DNA from: an uncultured Psychrobacillus sp.
GTDB taxonomy: Bacteria; Bacillota; Bacilli; Bacillales_A; Planococcaceae
Assembly (NCBI GenBank): GCA_934234185.1
Contig: CAKQHO010000095.1
Coordinates: 1 to 13,398 of the forward strand
Length of the DNA stretch: 13,398 bases
Reading direction: 5' to 3'
Made by a program: the position numbers and the translations under genes. Within the stretch, counting starts at the first letter, position 1. Each line of letters starts with the position of its first letter. Under the pieces are notes generated by a model that was not told where the DNA came from, searched no databases, and saw only the letters and a program-made list of their open reading frames with translations. Of the stretch, positions 5,777 through 13,073 are shown piece by piece.

Positions 5777-6751
5777 TTAGTCATTCTGAAAAAGCTCTTG
5801 GAGTGCAGCGGAAGGGTCAATGTGATTTAAAGCTATTAATAGAGCAAGTCTTGCTTTTTGGCCATTTAATCCTTTTGCAAAGAGGACACCCTTTTCCTTT
5901 AGGATTTTCCCGCCTCCCATATAGCCATAGACATCCTGGGCAATTCCGTTGAAGCAGCGAGATACAAGAACAATCGGAATCCCTTTTTCTATTATATCCT
6001 GAATAATTGGTACGAGATCCGGTGGAACATTTCCTTGACCAAGACCCTCTAAGACAATCCCGTCATAGCCTAAGTGAATAACACCCTGTAACACATCGGG
6101 CTCCATTCCGGCATACACCTTAAACAAGGCAACTCGCTTTCCAATATTCTCTATGGAAAAAACGGAGCGATGGTTGGGAGAATGATGAAAATGAACAATG
6201 GATTTGGAAACAAAGCCTATTGGACCGTATTGTGGGCTTTGAAACGTGTTCACATTGCTAGCATGCGTTTTTGTTACATTTTCAGCTGTATGTATTTCAT
6301 CATTTAATACGACTAAAACACCTTTTCCATAGGCATCGTTGGAGGATGCTACTTTAATAGCAGATACTAAATTATATAAGCCATCGGAGCCTATTTCATT
6401 GGCAGATCTCATAGCGCCGGTTATGACGATAGGTATATCTGTTTTTACTGTTAAATCTAAAAAGTAGGCAGTTTCTTCAAGCGTGTCTGTACCGTGGGTA
6501 ATGACTACTCCATCAATTTGCTCTTTTTGTACAAATTGTTGTATTAATTCCTTCAGCTTCAGCATTTCAAAAGGTGTAATATGGGGAGATGGAAGATTAA
6601 ATGCTTCCACTTCAATAATGTGAGCAAACTGTTTTAATCTTTCTGCTTCAACGACCAACGGGTTTTGTTCCGACGGTACGACTGCTCCGGTTTCATTGTT
6701 CGTCTGCATAGAGATGGTACCACCAGTATGAATTAATAAAATTGTTTTCAA
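5777..6751 (-). CDS. ansA: L-asparaginase, type I (cytoplasmic)
   Basis: A 324-residue asparaginase, the normal family length, converting L-asparagine to aspartate and ammonia. The first catalytic motif HTGGTIS (8-14) supplies nucleophile Thr12. The second, THGTDTLEETA (85-95), supplies the Thr-Asp pair. GAMRSANEIGSDG follows as in the family. There is no signal peptide, so it acts in the cytoplasm (AnsA type). The start is TTG at 6751: GGGAGGG lies 6 bases upstream, and the family begins at KTILLIHTGG. A longer in-frame version from ATG 6838 would add 29 hydrophobic residues without an RBS and would overlap prsW, so I reject it. It is monocistronic with its own terminator and divergent from prsW. 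No ansR-like repressor is in the window. Confidence 0.93.
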   Translation of the reverse strand: MKTILLIHTGGTISMQTNNETGAVVPSEQNPLVVEAERLKQFAHIIEVEAFNLPSPHITPFEMLKLKELIQQFVQKEQIDGVVITHGTDTLEETAYFLDLTVKTDIPIVITGAMRSANEIGSDGLYNLVSAIKVASSNDAYGKGVLVVLNDEIHTAENVTKTHASNVNTFQSPQYGPIGFVSKSIVHFHHSPNHRSVFSIENIGKRVALFKVYAGMEPDVLQGVIHLGYDGIVLEGLGQGNVPPDLVPIIQDIIEKGIPIVLVSRCFNGIAQDVYGYMGGGKILKEKGVLFAKGLNGQKARLALLIALNHIDPSAALQELFQND

Positions 6752-6767
6752 GGAAAACCCTCCCAAA

Positions 6768-6798
6768 GTGACATTTGAATGTAAGGATATTGTATAAT
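6768..6798 (+). promoter_or_regulatory. Candidate promoter of prsW
   Basis: A perfect TATAAT lies at 6793-6798, preceded by TG. The best upstream element is TGACAT/GTGACA around 6768-6774, with a spacer of 18-19 bases. The site is 33 bases before the prsW ATG, inside the 79-bp gap shared with the divergent asparaginase gene, whose own promoter must overlap this region. Confidence 0.5.
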
Positions 6799-6830
6799 AA
6801 AAGAAGTAATGAAATGGAAGGAGTAAGCAT

Positions 6831-7523
6831 ATGATCATACTACTTTCCTGTGCAATTGCACCTGCTCTTGCACTATTAAGTTATTTCTATCTTCGAAAAG
6901 AAATTGCAAAAGAGCCTTCAAAACTATTGTTACATACATTTATATACGGCGCCATCCTGACGTTTCCTATTCTTTTTATCCAGCACGTATTTACGGAAGA
7001 GCAGTTTATAGATTCCTTCATTTTACGCAATATTTTTGTAAGCAGTACTCTAGAGGAGTTTTTTAAGTGGCTTGTTCTTATAGTAGTAATTTATAAGCAT
7101 ATTGAATTTGATGACCCCTATGATGGAATTTTATATGGGGCAAGTGTGTCATTAGGCTTTGCAACCGTAGAAAATATCCTTTATTTGCTAACCTATGGGG
7201 TGGATGAGGCGCTCATCCGAGCTATGCTACCAGTGTCTAGCCATGCCTTATTTGGAGTTGTTATGGGATATTATTTAGGAAGAGCAAAATTTAGCTCAAT
7301 GGTCAAATCTAGATATCAAATAGCATATGCTCTATTTATTCCCTTAAGTCTTCATATGCTTTATAACGCAATTTTGACTATTACTGGGTTAGAGCTATTG
7401 TTAATGGTGCCTTTTATGTTGTTTTTGTGGGTACTTGGGTTATCCAAGGCAAAAAAAGCTCATATTCTATCTAGAAAAAATAGATATCACCAGCATGAAT
7501 ATTTTATGAGAGAAGAAATCTAG
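6831..7523 (+). CDS. prsW: PrsW-type intramembrane glutamic protease
   Basis: A 230-residue polytopic membrane protein with about seven hydrophobic segments. It shows the PrsW motifs in order: EEFFK (75-79, the EExxK motif), DGILYGASVSLGFATVEN (98-115), a conserved His138 in SSHALFGVVMGYYLGR, and His175 near the end. In B. subtilis PrsW makes the first cut in the anti-sigma factor RsiW under envelope stress, which releases SigW. GGAAGGAG lies 7 bases before the ATG at 6831. The gene ends inside the stem of its own terminator and is the first of the + strand block leading to sleB, as in B. subtilis where prsW (ypdC) lies between ypdA and sleB. Here the sigma operon and asparaginase lie between ypdA and prsW. 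Its substrate in this organism is not shown by sequence. Confidence 0.92.
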   Translation: MIILLSCAIAPALALLSYFYLRKEIAKEPSKLLLHTFIYGAILTFPILFIQHVFTEEQFIDSFILRNIFVSSTLEEFFKWLVLIVVIYKHIEFDDPYDGILYGASVSLGFATVENILYLLTYGVDEALIRAMLPVSSHALFGVVMGYYLGRAKFSSMVKSRYQIAYALFIPLSLHMLYNAILTITGLELLLMVPFMLFLWVLGLSKAKKAHILSRKNRYHQHEYFMREEI

Positions 7524-7542
7524 CCTTGTGCTAGATTTTTTT
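7516..7542 (+). terminator. Terminator of prsW, overlapping its stop codon
   Basis: AAATCTAG (7516-7523) pairs with CTAGATTT (7531-7538) around a 7-base loop, with the T-run extending to 7542. The left arm contains the prsW TAG stop. It separates prsW from the sporulation genes sleB-ypeB. Confidence 0.85.
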
Positions 7543-7572
7543 GTATATTCAAGCCTCTTTAGATGCAAGCTA
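7543..7572 (+). promoter_or_regulatory. Candidate sigma-G (forespore) promoter of sleB-ypeB
   Basis: GTATA (7543-7547) fits the sigma-G -35 pattern, and CAAGCTA (7566-7572) partly fits the -10 pattern CATnnTA, with the expected 18-base spacer. B. subtilis sleB is transcribed in the forespore by sigma-G. The predicted transcript start lies almost on the ribosome binding site, which weakens the call. Confidence 0.4.
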
Positions 7573-7593
7573 TAAGAAAAGGAGAGGTGTCAA

Positions 7594-8397
7594 ATGAAGC
7601 AAATAAAATATATATTTTTAAGCTTGTTAGTTTGCTCTGCCAGCTATGTTATCTTCCTGAAAGATGAACCTACCCAAGCATTCTCCGAACAAATTCTGCA
7701 GCGTGGGGCATTTGGAGATGATGTGATCGAGCTACAAGCGAGGCTCCAGTACATTGGCTTCTATACAGGAAATATTGACGGGCAGTTCGGCTATGGTACT
7801 TACTGGGCTCTTCGTAATTTTCAAGAGCAGTATGGTCTTCCGGTGGACGGTCTACTTGGTGGAAAAACAAAGCAAAAGCTAGTGGATGCTTCCGAATTCA
7901 ATAGAGAATTTGTACACAATAATATAAATCAAGGGAATAGCTTCACTCATTATGGTGGCAAAGACTTAGATTCTCAGGTGAAAAATAAAAATACGGCAAG
8001 TAAAAATAACGAGAATAAGAGCTATCAGCTACCACCTAAATATTCAGAGAAGGATCTTAAGCTTATGGCTAATGCGGTATACGGCGAAGCTCGGGGAGAG
8101 CCTTACGAAGGGCAAGTGGCTGTTGCGGCAGTTATCTTAAACCGAGTAGAGCATCCTGAATTTCCAAATTCTATTAGTGAAGTTATTTTTCAGCCATTAG
8201 CTTTTACTGCAGTAGCGGATGGACAAATTTGGCTTGAGCCGAATGAGCGAGCAAAGGAGGCTGTGCTTGATGCACTAAATGGATGGGATCCTTCAGAAAA
8301 CGCCATCTATTATTTCAACCCCCAAACTGCTACTAGTAAATGGATTTGGTCACGGCCACACATTAAAACAATCGGACAGCATATCTTTTGTTCATAA
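7594..8397 (+). CDS. sleB: Spore cortex-lytic enzyme SleB
   Basis: A 267-residue secreted enzyme that degrades spore cortex peptidoglycan during germination. An N-terminal hydrophobic signal segment (about 5-21) is followed by a peptidoglycan-binding type 1 domain (about 36-96; RGAFGDDVIELQARLQ, then IDGQFG). A low-complexity, Asn-rich linker (about 105-145) leads to the catalytic hydrolase domain (150-267). That domain holds NAVYGEARGEPYEGQVAVAA with the likely catalytic Glu165, then ILNRVEHPEFPNSISEVIFQ, and ends in WIWSRPHIKTIGQHIFC. SleB acts as a lytic transglycosylase on muramic-delta-lactam cortex. AAAAGGAGAGG stands 6 bases before the ATG. The stop overlaps the ribosome binding site of ypeB, 9 bases ahead of that start, so both form an operon. 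YpeB is needed for SleB stability in the spore. Confidence 0.96.
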   Translation: MKQIKYIFLSLLVCSASYVIFLKDEPTQAFSEQILQRGAFGDDVIELQARLQYIGFYTGNIDGQFGYGTYWALRNFQEQYGLPVDGLLGGKTKQKLVDASEFNREFVHNNINQGNSFTHYGGKDLDSQVKNKNTASKNNENKSYQLPPKYSEKDLKLMANAVYGEARGEPYEGQVAVAAVILNRVEHPEFPNSISEVIFQPLAFTAVADGQIWLEPNERAKEAVLDALNGWDPSENAIYYFNPQTATSKWIWSRPHIKTIGQHIFCS

Positions 8398-8406
8398 GGA
8401 GCTATT

Positions 8407-9690
8407 ATGAAAAAAACTACATGGATACTAGGAATAGCAGCAGCAGCTGTATTTATTGTCTATCATTTCTCGGTACAGGAGAAAAATACCCAATTGGAAA
8501 ATATGTTGGCTGTTCAATATGCCAACCAGTTAACATCAGCGTCTGAGAAACTAACAGAGCTTTCTGATTCTATTGATGAAACGTTACTATTTCAAGATAG
8601 TAAATCGTTAGACAAGCCTTTACAAGACGTATGGAGAATCTCCTCCGATATTCGTGCTTCTATATCTTCACTTCCATTAGACAGTGAAGCAACCTCCGCA
8701 TGGATGAACTATTTGACAAGAATCGGGAATGGTGCAGCGCAGGTTAGGACAGGAAAAGTTCCAATAGAGGAATGGCAGCAAAACATGACAGGGGCAAGAG
8801 AAAACCTGCGCTCTCTCTCTGAACAATGGTCTTTTGCCAATAGTCAGGGAGATAGTCGAGATTATATCGTTAACTCTTTTATTAATAACAAGGTGAGTGA
8901 AGATAGTAAGAAAAACTGGAGTAATTTCGGAAGCTCAGTAAAAGCATACACAGAAACAGATTTTCCGATGACTGCTAGTGAAACAGATCAGCAAAAAAAG
9001 AAGGATTTAGCTCATATTAAAGATAAAGAAATTACGGTTTCGGAAGTAAGAGAGAGGTTTGCACAAGCCTTCCCTGATTTACAAAATGCAACCATCCATA
9101 TAACAGAAAGTGCAGATGACGCTCCGTATCCTTTTTATCATGTTCAATTTCATAAAGGAATACGTATTGGATACGCCGATTTTACTAAAAAGGGTGGTCA
9201 CCTTCTGTCCTTTCTTTTAGAAAGACCCTTTGATAAGAACACAATCAGTGTAGAGCAGATGCAAAAAAAATCGTTAGAGTACGTCAAAAGATTAAACTAT
9301 GCTGATACCGAGATGGTAGAGTTCAGAGAAAATGATATTGCATGGCATTTAGCATTTGCTAGAAAGGATAGTACCAATAATGCACTCGTCTACGCAGATG
9401 GTCTTCAGCTAAAGGTTGCGAAGGATAACGGGGAGCTATTGGGCTTAAATGCTATGGAGTATATTCAAGAAGAAAAGCTTGGTTCGCAAAAAGTAGTTCC
9501 ATTAGACTTTAAGAAAATCTTTTCAAAGGATTTAATCATTGAGGAAGAAAAGCTTGCTTACGTGGAAAACGATCAGCTAGTACAACGATTGGCGTATGAG
9601 TTATTAACGAGAAGTGATCGAACTGGCACCTATAAAGTCTATATTGACACGGAAAATCATGAAATCATTCAAACGGAAAAACTCCCTTAA
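8407..9690 (+). CDS. ypeB: Germination protein YpeB
   Basis: A 427-residue protein, slightly shorter than the roughly 450 residues of B. subtilis YpeB. One N-terminal hydrophobic helix (about 5-22) anchors it at the forespore inner membrane. The helical N-terminal domain includes KPLQDVWRISSDIRASISSL. The C-terminal half contains repeated PepSY-type modules, visible around KEITVSEVRERFAQAFP, YADFTKKGGHLLSFLLERP and YKVYIDTENHEIIQTEKL. YpeB and SleB stabilise one another in the dormant spore. The ribosome binding site AAGGAGC overlaps the sleB stop. No terminator with a T-run is visible after the gene. It contains no catalytic motif, as expected. Confidence 0.93.
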   Translation: MKKTTWILGIAAAAVFIVYHFSVQEKNTQLENMLAVQYANQLTSASEKLTELSDSIDETLLFQDSKSLDKPLQDVWRISSDIRASISSLPLDSEATSAWMNYLTRIGNGAAQVRTGKVPIEEWQQNMTGARENLRSLSEQWSFANSQGDSRDYIVNSFINNKVSEDSKKNWSNFGSSVKAYTETDFPMTASETDQQKKKDLAHIKDKEITVSEVRERFAQAFPDLQNATIHITESADDAPYPFYHVQFHKGIRIGYADFTKKGGHLLSFLLERPFDKNTISVEQMQKKSLEYVKRLNYADTEMVEFRENDIAWHLAFARKDSTNNALVYADGLQLKVAKDNGELLGLNAMEYIQEEKLGSQKVVPLDFKKIFSKDLIIEEEKLAYVENDQLVQRLAYELLTRSDRTGTYKVYIDTENHEIIQTEKLP

Positions 9691-9712
9691 AAAAATATAT
9701 AGAAAATTAGTT

Positions 9713-9749
9713 CTTTAGATGTCATAATTAATAATTATGATGACTAAAG
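9713..9749 (+). promoter_or_regulatory. Long palindrome next to the ypfA ribosome binding site
   Basis: CTTTAG (9713-9718) and CTAAAG (9744-9749) flank a perfect 9-bp inverted repeat, TCATAATTA (9722-9730) and TAATTATGA (9732-9740), centred on one base; 3-base mismatches separate the two stems. The outer right arm ends where the GAGGGAT ribosome binding site begins. There is no T-run, so it is not a standard terminator. It could be an operator or an mRNA hairpin that limits access to the RBS. Confidence 0.5.
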
Positions 9750-9759
9750 AGGGATAAAT

Positions 9760-10407
9760 ATGGAATTAAAGATTGGTACAAATTTACTCTTAGAGCCTAC
9801 ATTTACCTCTAAAGCTGAAAAGTTTCGTTGTAAGGTGGTTGACCAGGATAGTCTTGCTATCTATATTGACTATCCGGTTGATCATACAACGAACAAGTCA
9901 ATTATCTTAACAGATGGTACTCAGCTTAAAGCGACATTTGTAGAGGAATCTAAAGCGGTTTATGCCTTTCCAACTGAAGTAGTAGGGAGAAAGCTAGGGC
10001 AAATCCCGATGATTAAACTTTCTATCCCAGATGAATCGGACATAGTGAAAATTCAAAGAAGAAATTATGTAAGAATCGAGCATCCAGTCGATATTGCCAT
10101 ACATTACCAGGAGGAAAAATATCAATTTGTTACAGATGATATTAGTGCTGGTGGGGTAGCGGTAATTATCAATGAAGAGATAAATTTCAAGGATGGGGAC
10201 GACGTTTCTGTTATTATTCCACTTTCCTTTGTAAATGGCGATATGAAGTATATATTTTCCGAGGCAAAAGTGGTTCGTATTTGGGATAAAAATGGCATAA
10301 CCATCGCGTCGCTTGAATTTGTCGATGCAGACGACGTGGATAAGCAGCATATAGTTCGTTTTAGCTTTGAAAGACAGTTACTTTTAAGGAAAAAAGGGAT
10401 TAGTTAA
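9760..10407 (+). CDS. ypfA: PilZ-domain c-di-GMP receptor (YpfA/MotI-like)
   Basis: A 215-residue cytoplasmic protein with a YcgR-type N-terminal beta domain (about 1-92) and a C-terminal PilZ domain (about 95-210). The c-di-GMP-binding signature is complete: RxxxR as R101-N-Y-V-R105, and DxSxxG as D127-I-S-A-G-G132. In B. subtilis YpfA (also called MotI or DgrA) binds c-di-GMP and then the flagellar stator protein MotA, so it slows the flagellum. The position between ypeB and cmk is the same as in B. subtilis. The ATG follows GAGGGAT by about 5 bases. A large palindrome just upstream suggests its own control, and a terminator begins within its stop codon. Confidence 0.92.
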   Translation: MELKIGTNLLLEPTFTSKAEKFRCKVVDQDSLAIYIDYPVDHTTNKSIILTDGTQLKATFVEESKAVYAFPTEVVGRKLGQIPMIKLSIPDESDIVKIQRRNYVRIEHPVDIAIHYQEEKYQFVTDDISAGGVAVIINEEINFKDGDDVSVIIPLSFVNGDMKYIFSEAKVVRIWDKNGITIASLEFVDADDVDKQHIVRFSFERQLLLRKKGIS

Positions 10408-10436
10408 AAGTCTGTATATACAGGCTTTTTTTTTTT
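10406..10436 (+). terminator. Terminator of ypfA
   Basis: AAAAGTCTGT (10406-10415) pairs with ACAGGCTTTT (10420-10429) around ATAT, with one G-T pair, followed by T residues to 10436. Its left arm starts within the ypfA TAA stop codon. Confidence 0.85.
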
Positions 10437-10446
10437 CATGTCGTTC

Positions 10447-10457
10447 TATGATAAAAT
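10447..10457 (+). promoter_or_regulatory. Possible -10 region of the cmk promoter
   Basis: TATGATAAAAT lies 28 bases before the cmk ATG and offers two overlapping -10-like hexamers, TATGAT and TAAAAT. No good -35 element is present; the correct distance falls in the T-run of the ypfA terminator. Because that terminator is strong, a promoter is expected here. Confidence 0.35.
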
Positions 10458-10485
10458 ATAGGCGAATAGAGTGGAGGATAAAAAA

Positions 10486-11160
10486 ATGAACAAACACATA
10501 CAAATCGCAATTGATGGACCAGCTGCAGCTGGTAAAAGCACTATTGCAAAGAAGACTGCTGAATTACTAGGATATACATATGTTGATACAGGTGCGATGT
10601 ACCGAGCCATTACGTATAAAGCACTATCACAAAACATAGATTTGCATGATGGAGAAAGACTAACGAAGCTATTAAAAGATACCTCTATTGAGCTAAAGCC
10701 CTCTCCAAGTGGACAACGAGTATTTTTAGATGGACAAGAGGTGACGAATGAAATTCGTTCAACTGAAGTAACATCTAATGTTTCGGTCGTTGCAGCTCAC
10801 GCAGATTTACGAGAAGAAATGGTTCAAAGACAAATAGAAATGGGTATAAACGGTAGTGTCGTGATGGATGGAAGAGATATTGGAACTAGAGTGCTAACCA
10901 ATGCAGAGTTGAAAATTTTTATGTCTGCAAGTGTAGAAGAAAGAGCAATGCGAAGATATTTGGAAAATCAAAAAAGAGGAATTGAAACGAGCCTGGAAGA
11001 ATTAAAAAAGGAAATTGCCCTTCGAGATAAATTAGATAGTGAACGTGAGGCTTCCCCTCTTGTACAAGCAGAGGATGCAATCTTCATTGACACGACATCT
11101 TTAACGATTGAAGAGGTATCTAAAAAAATTATGCAATTGGCGAAAGAGAGGATGGTGTAA
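10486..11160 (+). CDS. cmk: Cytidylate kinase
   Basis: A 224-residue kinase that transfers phosphate from ATP to CMP or dCMP in the cytoplasm, recycling nucleotides from RNA and lipid turnover. The P-loop GPAAAGKST covers residues 11-19. DTGAMYRA (34-41) and VVMDGRDIGTRV, with the following IFMSAS, are characteristic of CMP kinases and bind the nucleotide. The length is typical of the family. GGAGG at 10473-10477 lies 8 bases before the ATG at 10486 and decides this start over an in-frame GTG at 10471. The next gene starts 1 base after the stop, so cmk and plsC form an operon. Confidence 0.97.
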   Translation: MNKHIQIAIDGPAAAGKSTIAKKTAELLGYTYVDTGAMYRAITYKALSQNIDLHDGERLTKLLKDTSIELKPSPSGQRVFLDGQEVTNEIRSTEVTSNVSVVAAHADLREEMVQRQIEMGINGSVVMDGRDIGTRVLTNAELKIFMSASVEERAMRRYLENQKRGIETSLEELKKEIALRDKLDSEREASPLVQAEDAIFIDTTSLTIEEVSKKIMQLAKERMV

Positions 11161-11161
11161 G

Positions 11162-11752
11162 GTGAAGCTTTATTCCTTTGCGAAGACGGTCGTATATACA
11201 CTCTTAAAACCTATTTATCGTTTTGAGGTAATTGGAGCAGAGAATTTCCCCAAAGAAGGTGGGATTTTGCTCTGTTCGAATCATATCGATAATCTAGATC
11301 CGCCAGTAGTAGGAATTAATGCTCCTCGTCCCGTTAACTTTATGGCAAAAGAGGAGCTATTCCATGTTCCTATCTTAAAAAGTATTCTCCCAGGGGTACG
11401 AGCATTTCCTGTCAAACGAGGAATGAGCGATCGTGATGCCTTGCGAAAGGCGATTAAGCTTTTAAAGGATGGGGAAGTAGTAGGACTATTTCCAGAAGGA
11501 ACGAGAAGTAAGGATGGAAAGCTTGGTAAGGGCTTTAGTGGAGCAGGTTTTTTTGCGTTAAGAGGAAATGCTAATGTTGTCCCGTGTGCTATCATTGGAC
11601 CATACAAGCCATTCAGAAGACTTAAGGTAATTTACGGGAATGCAATAGATATGGATCCATATCGAGAAAGAAAAGCTTCACCTGAAGAGGTGACAGAGGT
11701 TATCATGGAGAATATTCAAAAATTGATAGACCAATATTCTCAAGTAGATTGA
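11162..11752 (+). CDS. plsC: 1-acyl-sn-glycerol-3-phosphate acyltransferase
   Basis: A 196-residue membrane-associated acyltransferase that converts lysophosphatidate to phosphatidate in phospholipid synthesis. Motif I, NHIDNLD, gives the catalytic His41-x4-Asp46. The FPVKRG block (82-87) and FPEGTRS (110-116) form the glycerol-phosphate binding motifs. An N-terminal hydrophobic, basic stretch (about 4-20) would lie at the membrane. GTG at 11162 is chosen because the family's N-terminus fits and AGAGG in the cmk tail lies about 10 bases upstream. An in-frame ATG at 11108 would overlap cmk by 53 bases and add a basic extension without family support. A plsC-like gene between cmk and the S1 gene is common in Bacillales, as I recall. 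Confidence 0.93.
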   Translation: MKLYSFAKTVVYTLLKPIYRFEVIGAENFPKEGGILLCSNHIDNLDPPVVGINAPRPVNFMAKEELFHVPILKSILPGVRAFPVKRGMSDRDALRKAIKLLKDGEVVGLFPEGTRSKDGKLGKGFSGAGFFALRGNANVVPCAIIGPYKPFRRLKVIYGNAIDMDPYRERKASPEEVTEVIMENIQKLIDQYSQVD

Positions 11753-11779
11753 AAATTTTATAAAATAGAGACCTTCTTT

Positions 11780-11808
11780 TTGTATTTCTGCTTTAGTTCG
11801 CATAAAAT
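11780..11808 (+). promoter_or_regulatory. Candidate sigma-A promoter of rpsA
   Basis: TTGTAT (11780-11785) and TAAAAT (11803-11808) are separated by exactly 17 bases and lie 32 bases before the start codon. A second TATAAAAT at 11758-11765 precedes it. There is no terminator after plsC, so read-through from cmk-plsC is also possible. Confidence 0.5.
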
Positions 11809-11840
11809 AGAATAGAGACGCTGTGAAGGAGGAATATCAT

Positions 11841-12983
11841 ATGTCAGAAGAAATGAACTTAAACACGAATGAGTTTAAAGAGGGAGATCTAGTTAAAGCG
11901 ACGGTTGCACAAGTAGATGAGAAATCTGTGATCGTTTCAATTGAAGGTGCACCTTTCGATGGGATTGTTCCAATTAGCGAACTGTCTAGCCTGCATATTG
12001 AAAAAGCATCCGACGCCGTTTCCGTTGGTGACGAGTTAGAATTAATGATTACGAAGGTGGAAGAAACAAATTTTGTTTTATCTAAGCGCAAGGTCGATGC
12101 TGAAAAAGCATGGGATCAATTAGAAAAACAATTTGAAGCTGGAGAAATTATTGAAACAGAAGTGAAAGAGGTTGTAAAAGGAGGACTAGTAGTCGACCTA
12201 GGAGTGCGCGGATTTATCCCAGCATCTTTAATAGAAGACCACTTTGTAGAATCCTTTGACGACTATAAAGGCAAAACATTAACCTTCAAAATTGTGGAGC
12301 TAGAAAAAGATAAAAATCGTCTGATTCTTTCTCATAAAGCAGTAGTGGAGGATGAGAAGTCTTTATCAAAAGGTGAGACATTAAATTCTCTAAAAGCAGG
12401 AGAGATCCTATCCGGAACAGTACAACGCATTGCTAACTTTGGTGCTTTTGTCGATATCGGTGGTGTGGATGGACTTGTTCATATTTCACAAATCTCCCAT
12501 GAGCATTTAAATAATGTGAGTGATGTATTATCGGAAGGTCAAAAGGTTACAGTAAAAGTATTATCTGTCGACCGGGATTCCGAAAGAATCTCCCTATCTA
12601 TTAAAGATACACTGCCTGGACCATGGGCTGATATCGAAGAGAAGGCTGCTAAGGGAAGCGTACTAACCGGTAAGATTAGACGCTTAGTATCATACGGGGC
12701 TTTTGTTGAAGTGTTCCCAGGAGTAGAAGGACTTGTGCATATATCACAAATCGCACATAAGCATATCGGCACTCCGCATGAAGTACTAGAAGAAGGCCAA
12801 GAGGTCCAAGTGAAAGTACTAGATGTAAACAGTGAGGAAAGGCGTCTTTCATTGAGCATCAAGGAGCTAATCGAAAACGAAGAAGACTATAACCTGCAAG
12901 ACTATCAAATGCCTGAAGAATCAAAAGGATTCTCTATCAGCGATGTTCTTGGAGATAAATTAAAGAATTTTACCAATAAGTAA
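11841..12983 (+). CDS. rpsA: S1-domain RNA-binding protein, ribosomal protein S1 homologue (YpfD)
   Basis: A 380-residue protein made of four S1 RNA-binding repeats at about 12-82, 98-165, 183-252 and 268-338. Repeats three and four carry the clearest signature (FGAFVDIGGVDGLVHISQIS and YGAFVEVFPGVEGLVHISQI). Repeats one and two are more divergent. An acidic tail follows. E. coli S1 has six repeats; four is usual for Bacillales homologues, which are not essential for general mRNA binding as they are in E. coli. The start at 11841 has a perfect AAGGAGG 8 bases upstream; an in-frame GTG at 11823 is rejected. A hairpin begins 10 bases after the stop. The order cmk-plsC-rpsA fits the Bacillus arrangement. 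Confidence 0.95.
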   Translation: MSEEMNLNTNEFKEGDLVKATVAQVDEKSVIVSIEGAPFDGIVPISELSSLHIEKASDAVSVGDELELMITKVEETNFVLSKRKVDAEKAWDQLEKQFEAGEIIETEVKEVVKGGLVVDLGVRGFIPASLIEDHFVESFDDYKGKTLTFKIVELEKDKNRLILSHKAVVEDEKSLSKGETLNSLKAGEILSGTVQRIANFGAFVDIGGVDGLVHISQISHEHLNNVSDVLSEGQKVTVKVLSVDRDSERISLSIKDTLPGPWADIEEKAAKGSVLTGKIRRLVSYGAFVEVFPGVEGLVHISQIAHKHIGTPHEVLEEGQEVQVKVLDVNSEERRLSLSIKELIENEEDYNLQDYQMPEESKGFSISDVLGDKLKNFTNK

Positions 12984-12993
12984 GAGTTGCAAA

Positions 12994-13018
12994 GCAGATG
13001 ACTTTCTTAGTCATCTGC
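12994..13018. terminator. Hairpin after rpsA, probably its terminator, without a T-run
   Basis: A perfect 10-bp stem, GCAGATGACT (12994-13003) with AGTCATCTGC (13009-13018), has the loop TTCTT. It is well placed for rpsA termination, but the next bases are TCAGAG rather than a T-run. Either an IS insertion separated the stem from its T-run, or the hairpin belongs to the IS end. On the minus strand it is followed by only TTT. Confidence 0.5.
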
Positions 13019-13033
13019 TCAGAGTGTAGGCAA

Positions 13034-13066
13034 AAGGGTTGGAAATCGAAACGATTTCCAACCCTT
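13034..13066 (-). terminator. 15-bp perfect hairpin at the IS tail
   Basis: Bases 13034-13048 and 13052-13066 are perfect complements (AAGGGTTGGAAATCG arm) around a 3-base loop. On the minus strand the arm ends in CCCTT and runs into TTGCC, a poor T-run. It lies 8 bases beyond the alternative-frame stop of the transposase and probably serves as its terminator, or blocks transcription entering the IS. Confidence 0.55.
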
Positions 13067-13073
13067 GCTATTA

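Noticed and set aside
5777..6838. Longer asparaginase starting at ATG 6838 with a hydrophobic 29-residue extension that could pass as a signal peptide
   Set aside because: It has no ribosome binding site, would overlap the prsW start by 8 bases, and the family starts at the TTG at 6751, which has GGGAGGG in the right place.
9994..10350. 118-codon minus-strand reading frame
   Set aside because: It lies wholly within the PilZ gene, has no family-like motifs and no ribosome binding site of note.
11108..11161. N-terminally extended plsC from ATG 11108
   Set aside because: It would overlap cmk by 53 bases and adds a basic stretch not expected in the family; GTG 11162 fits the operon layout.
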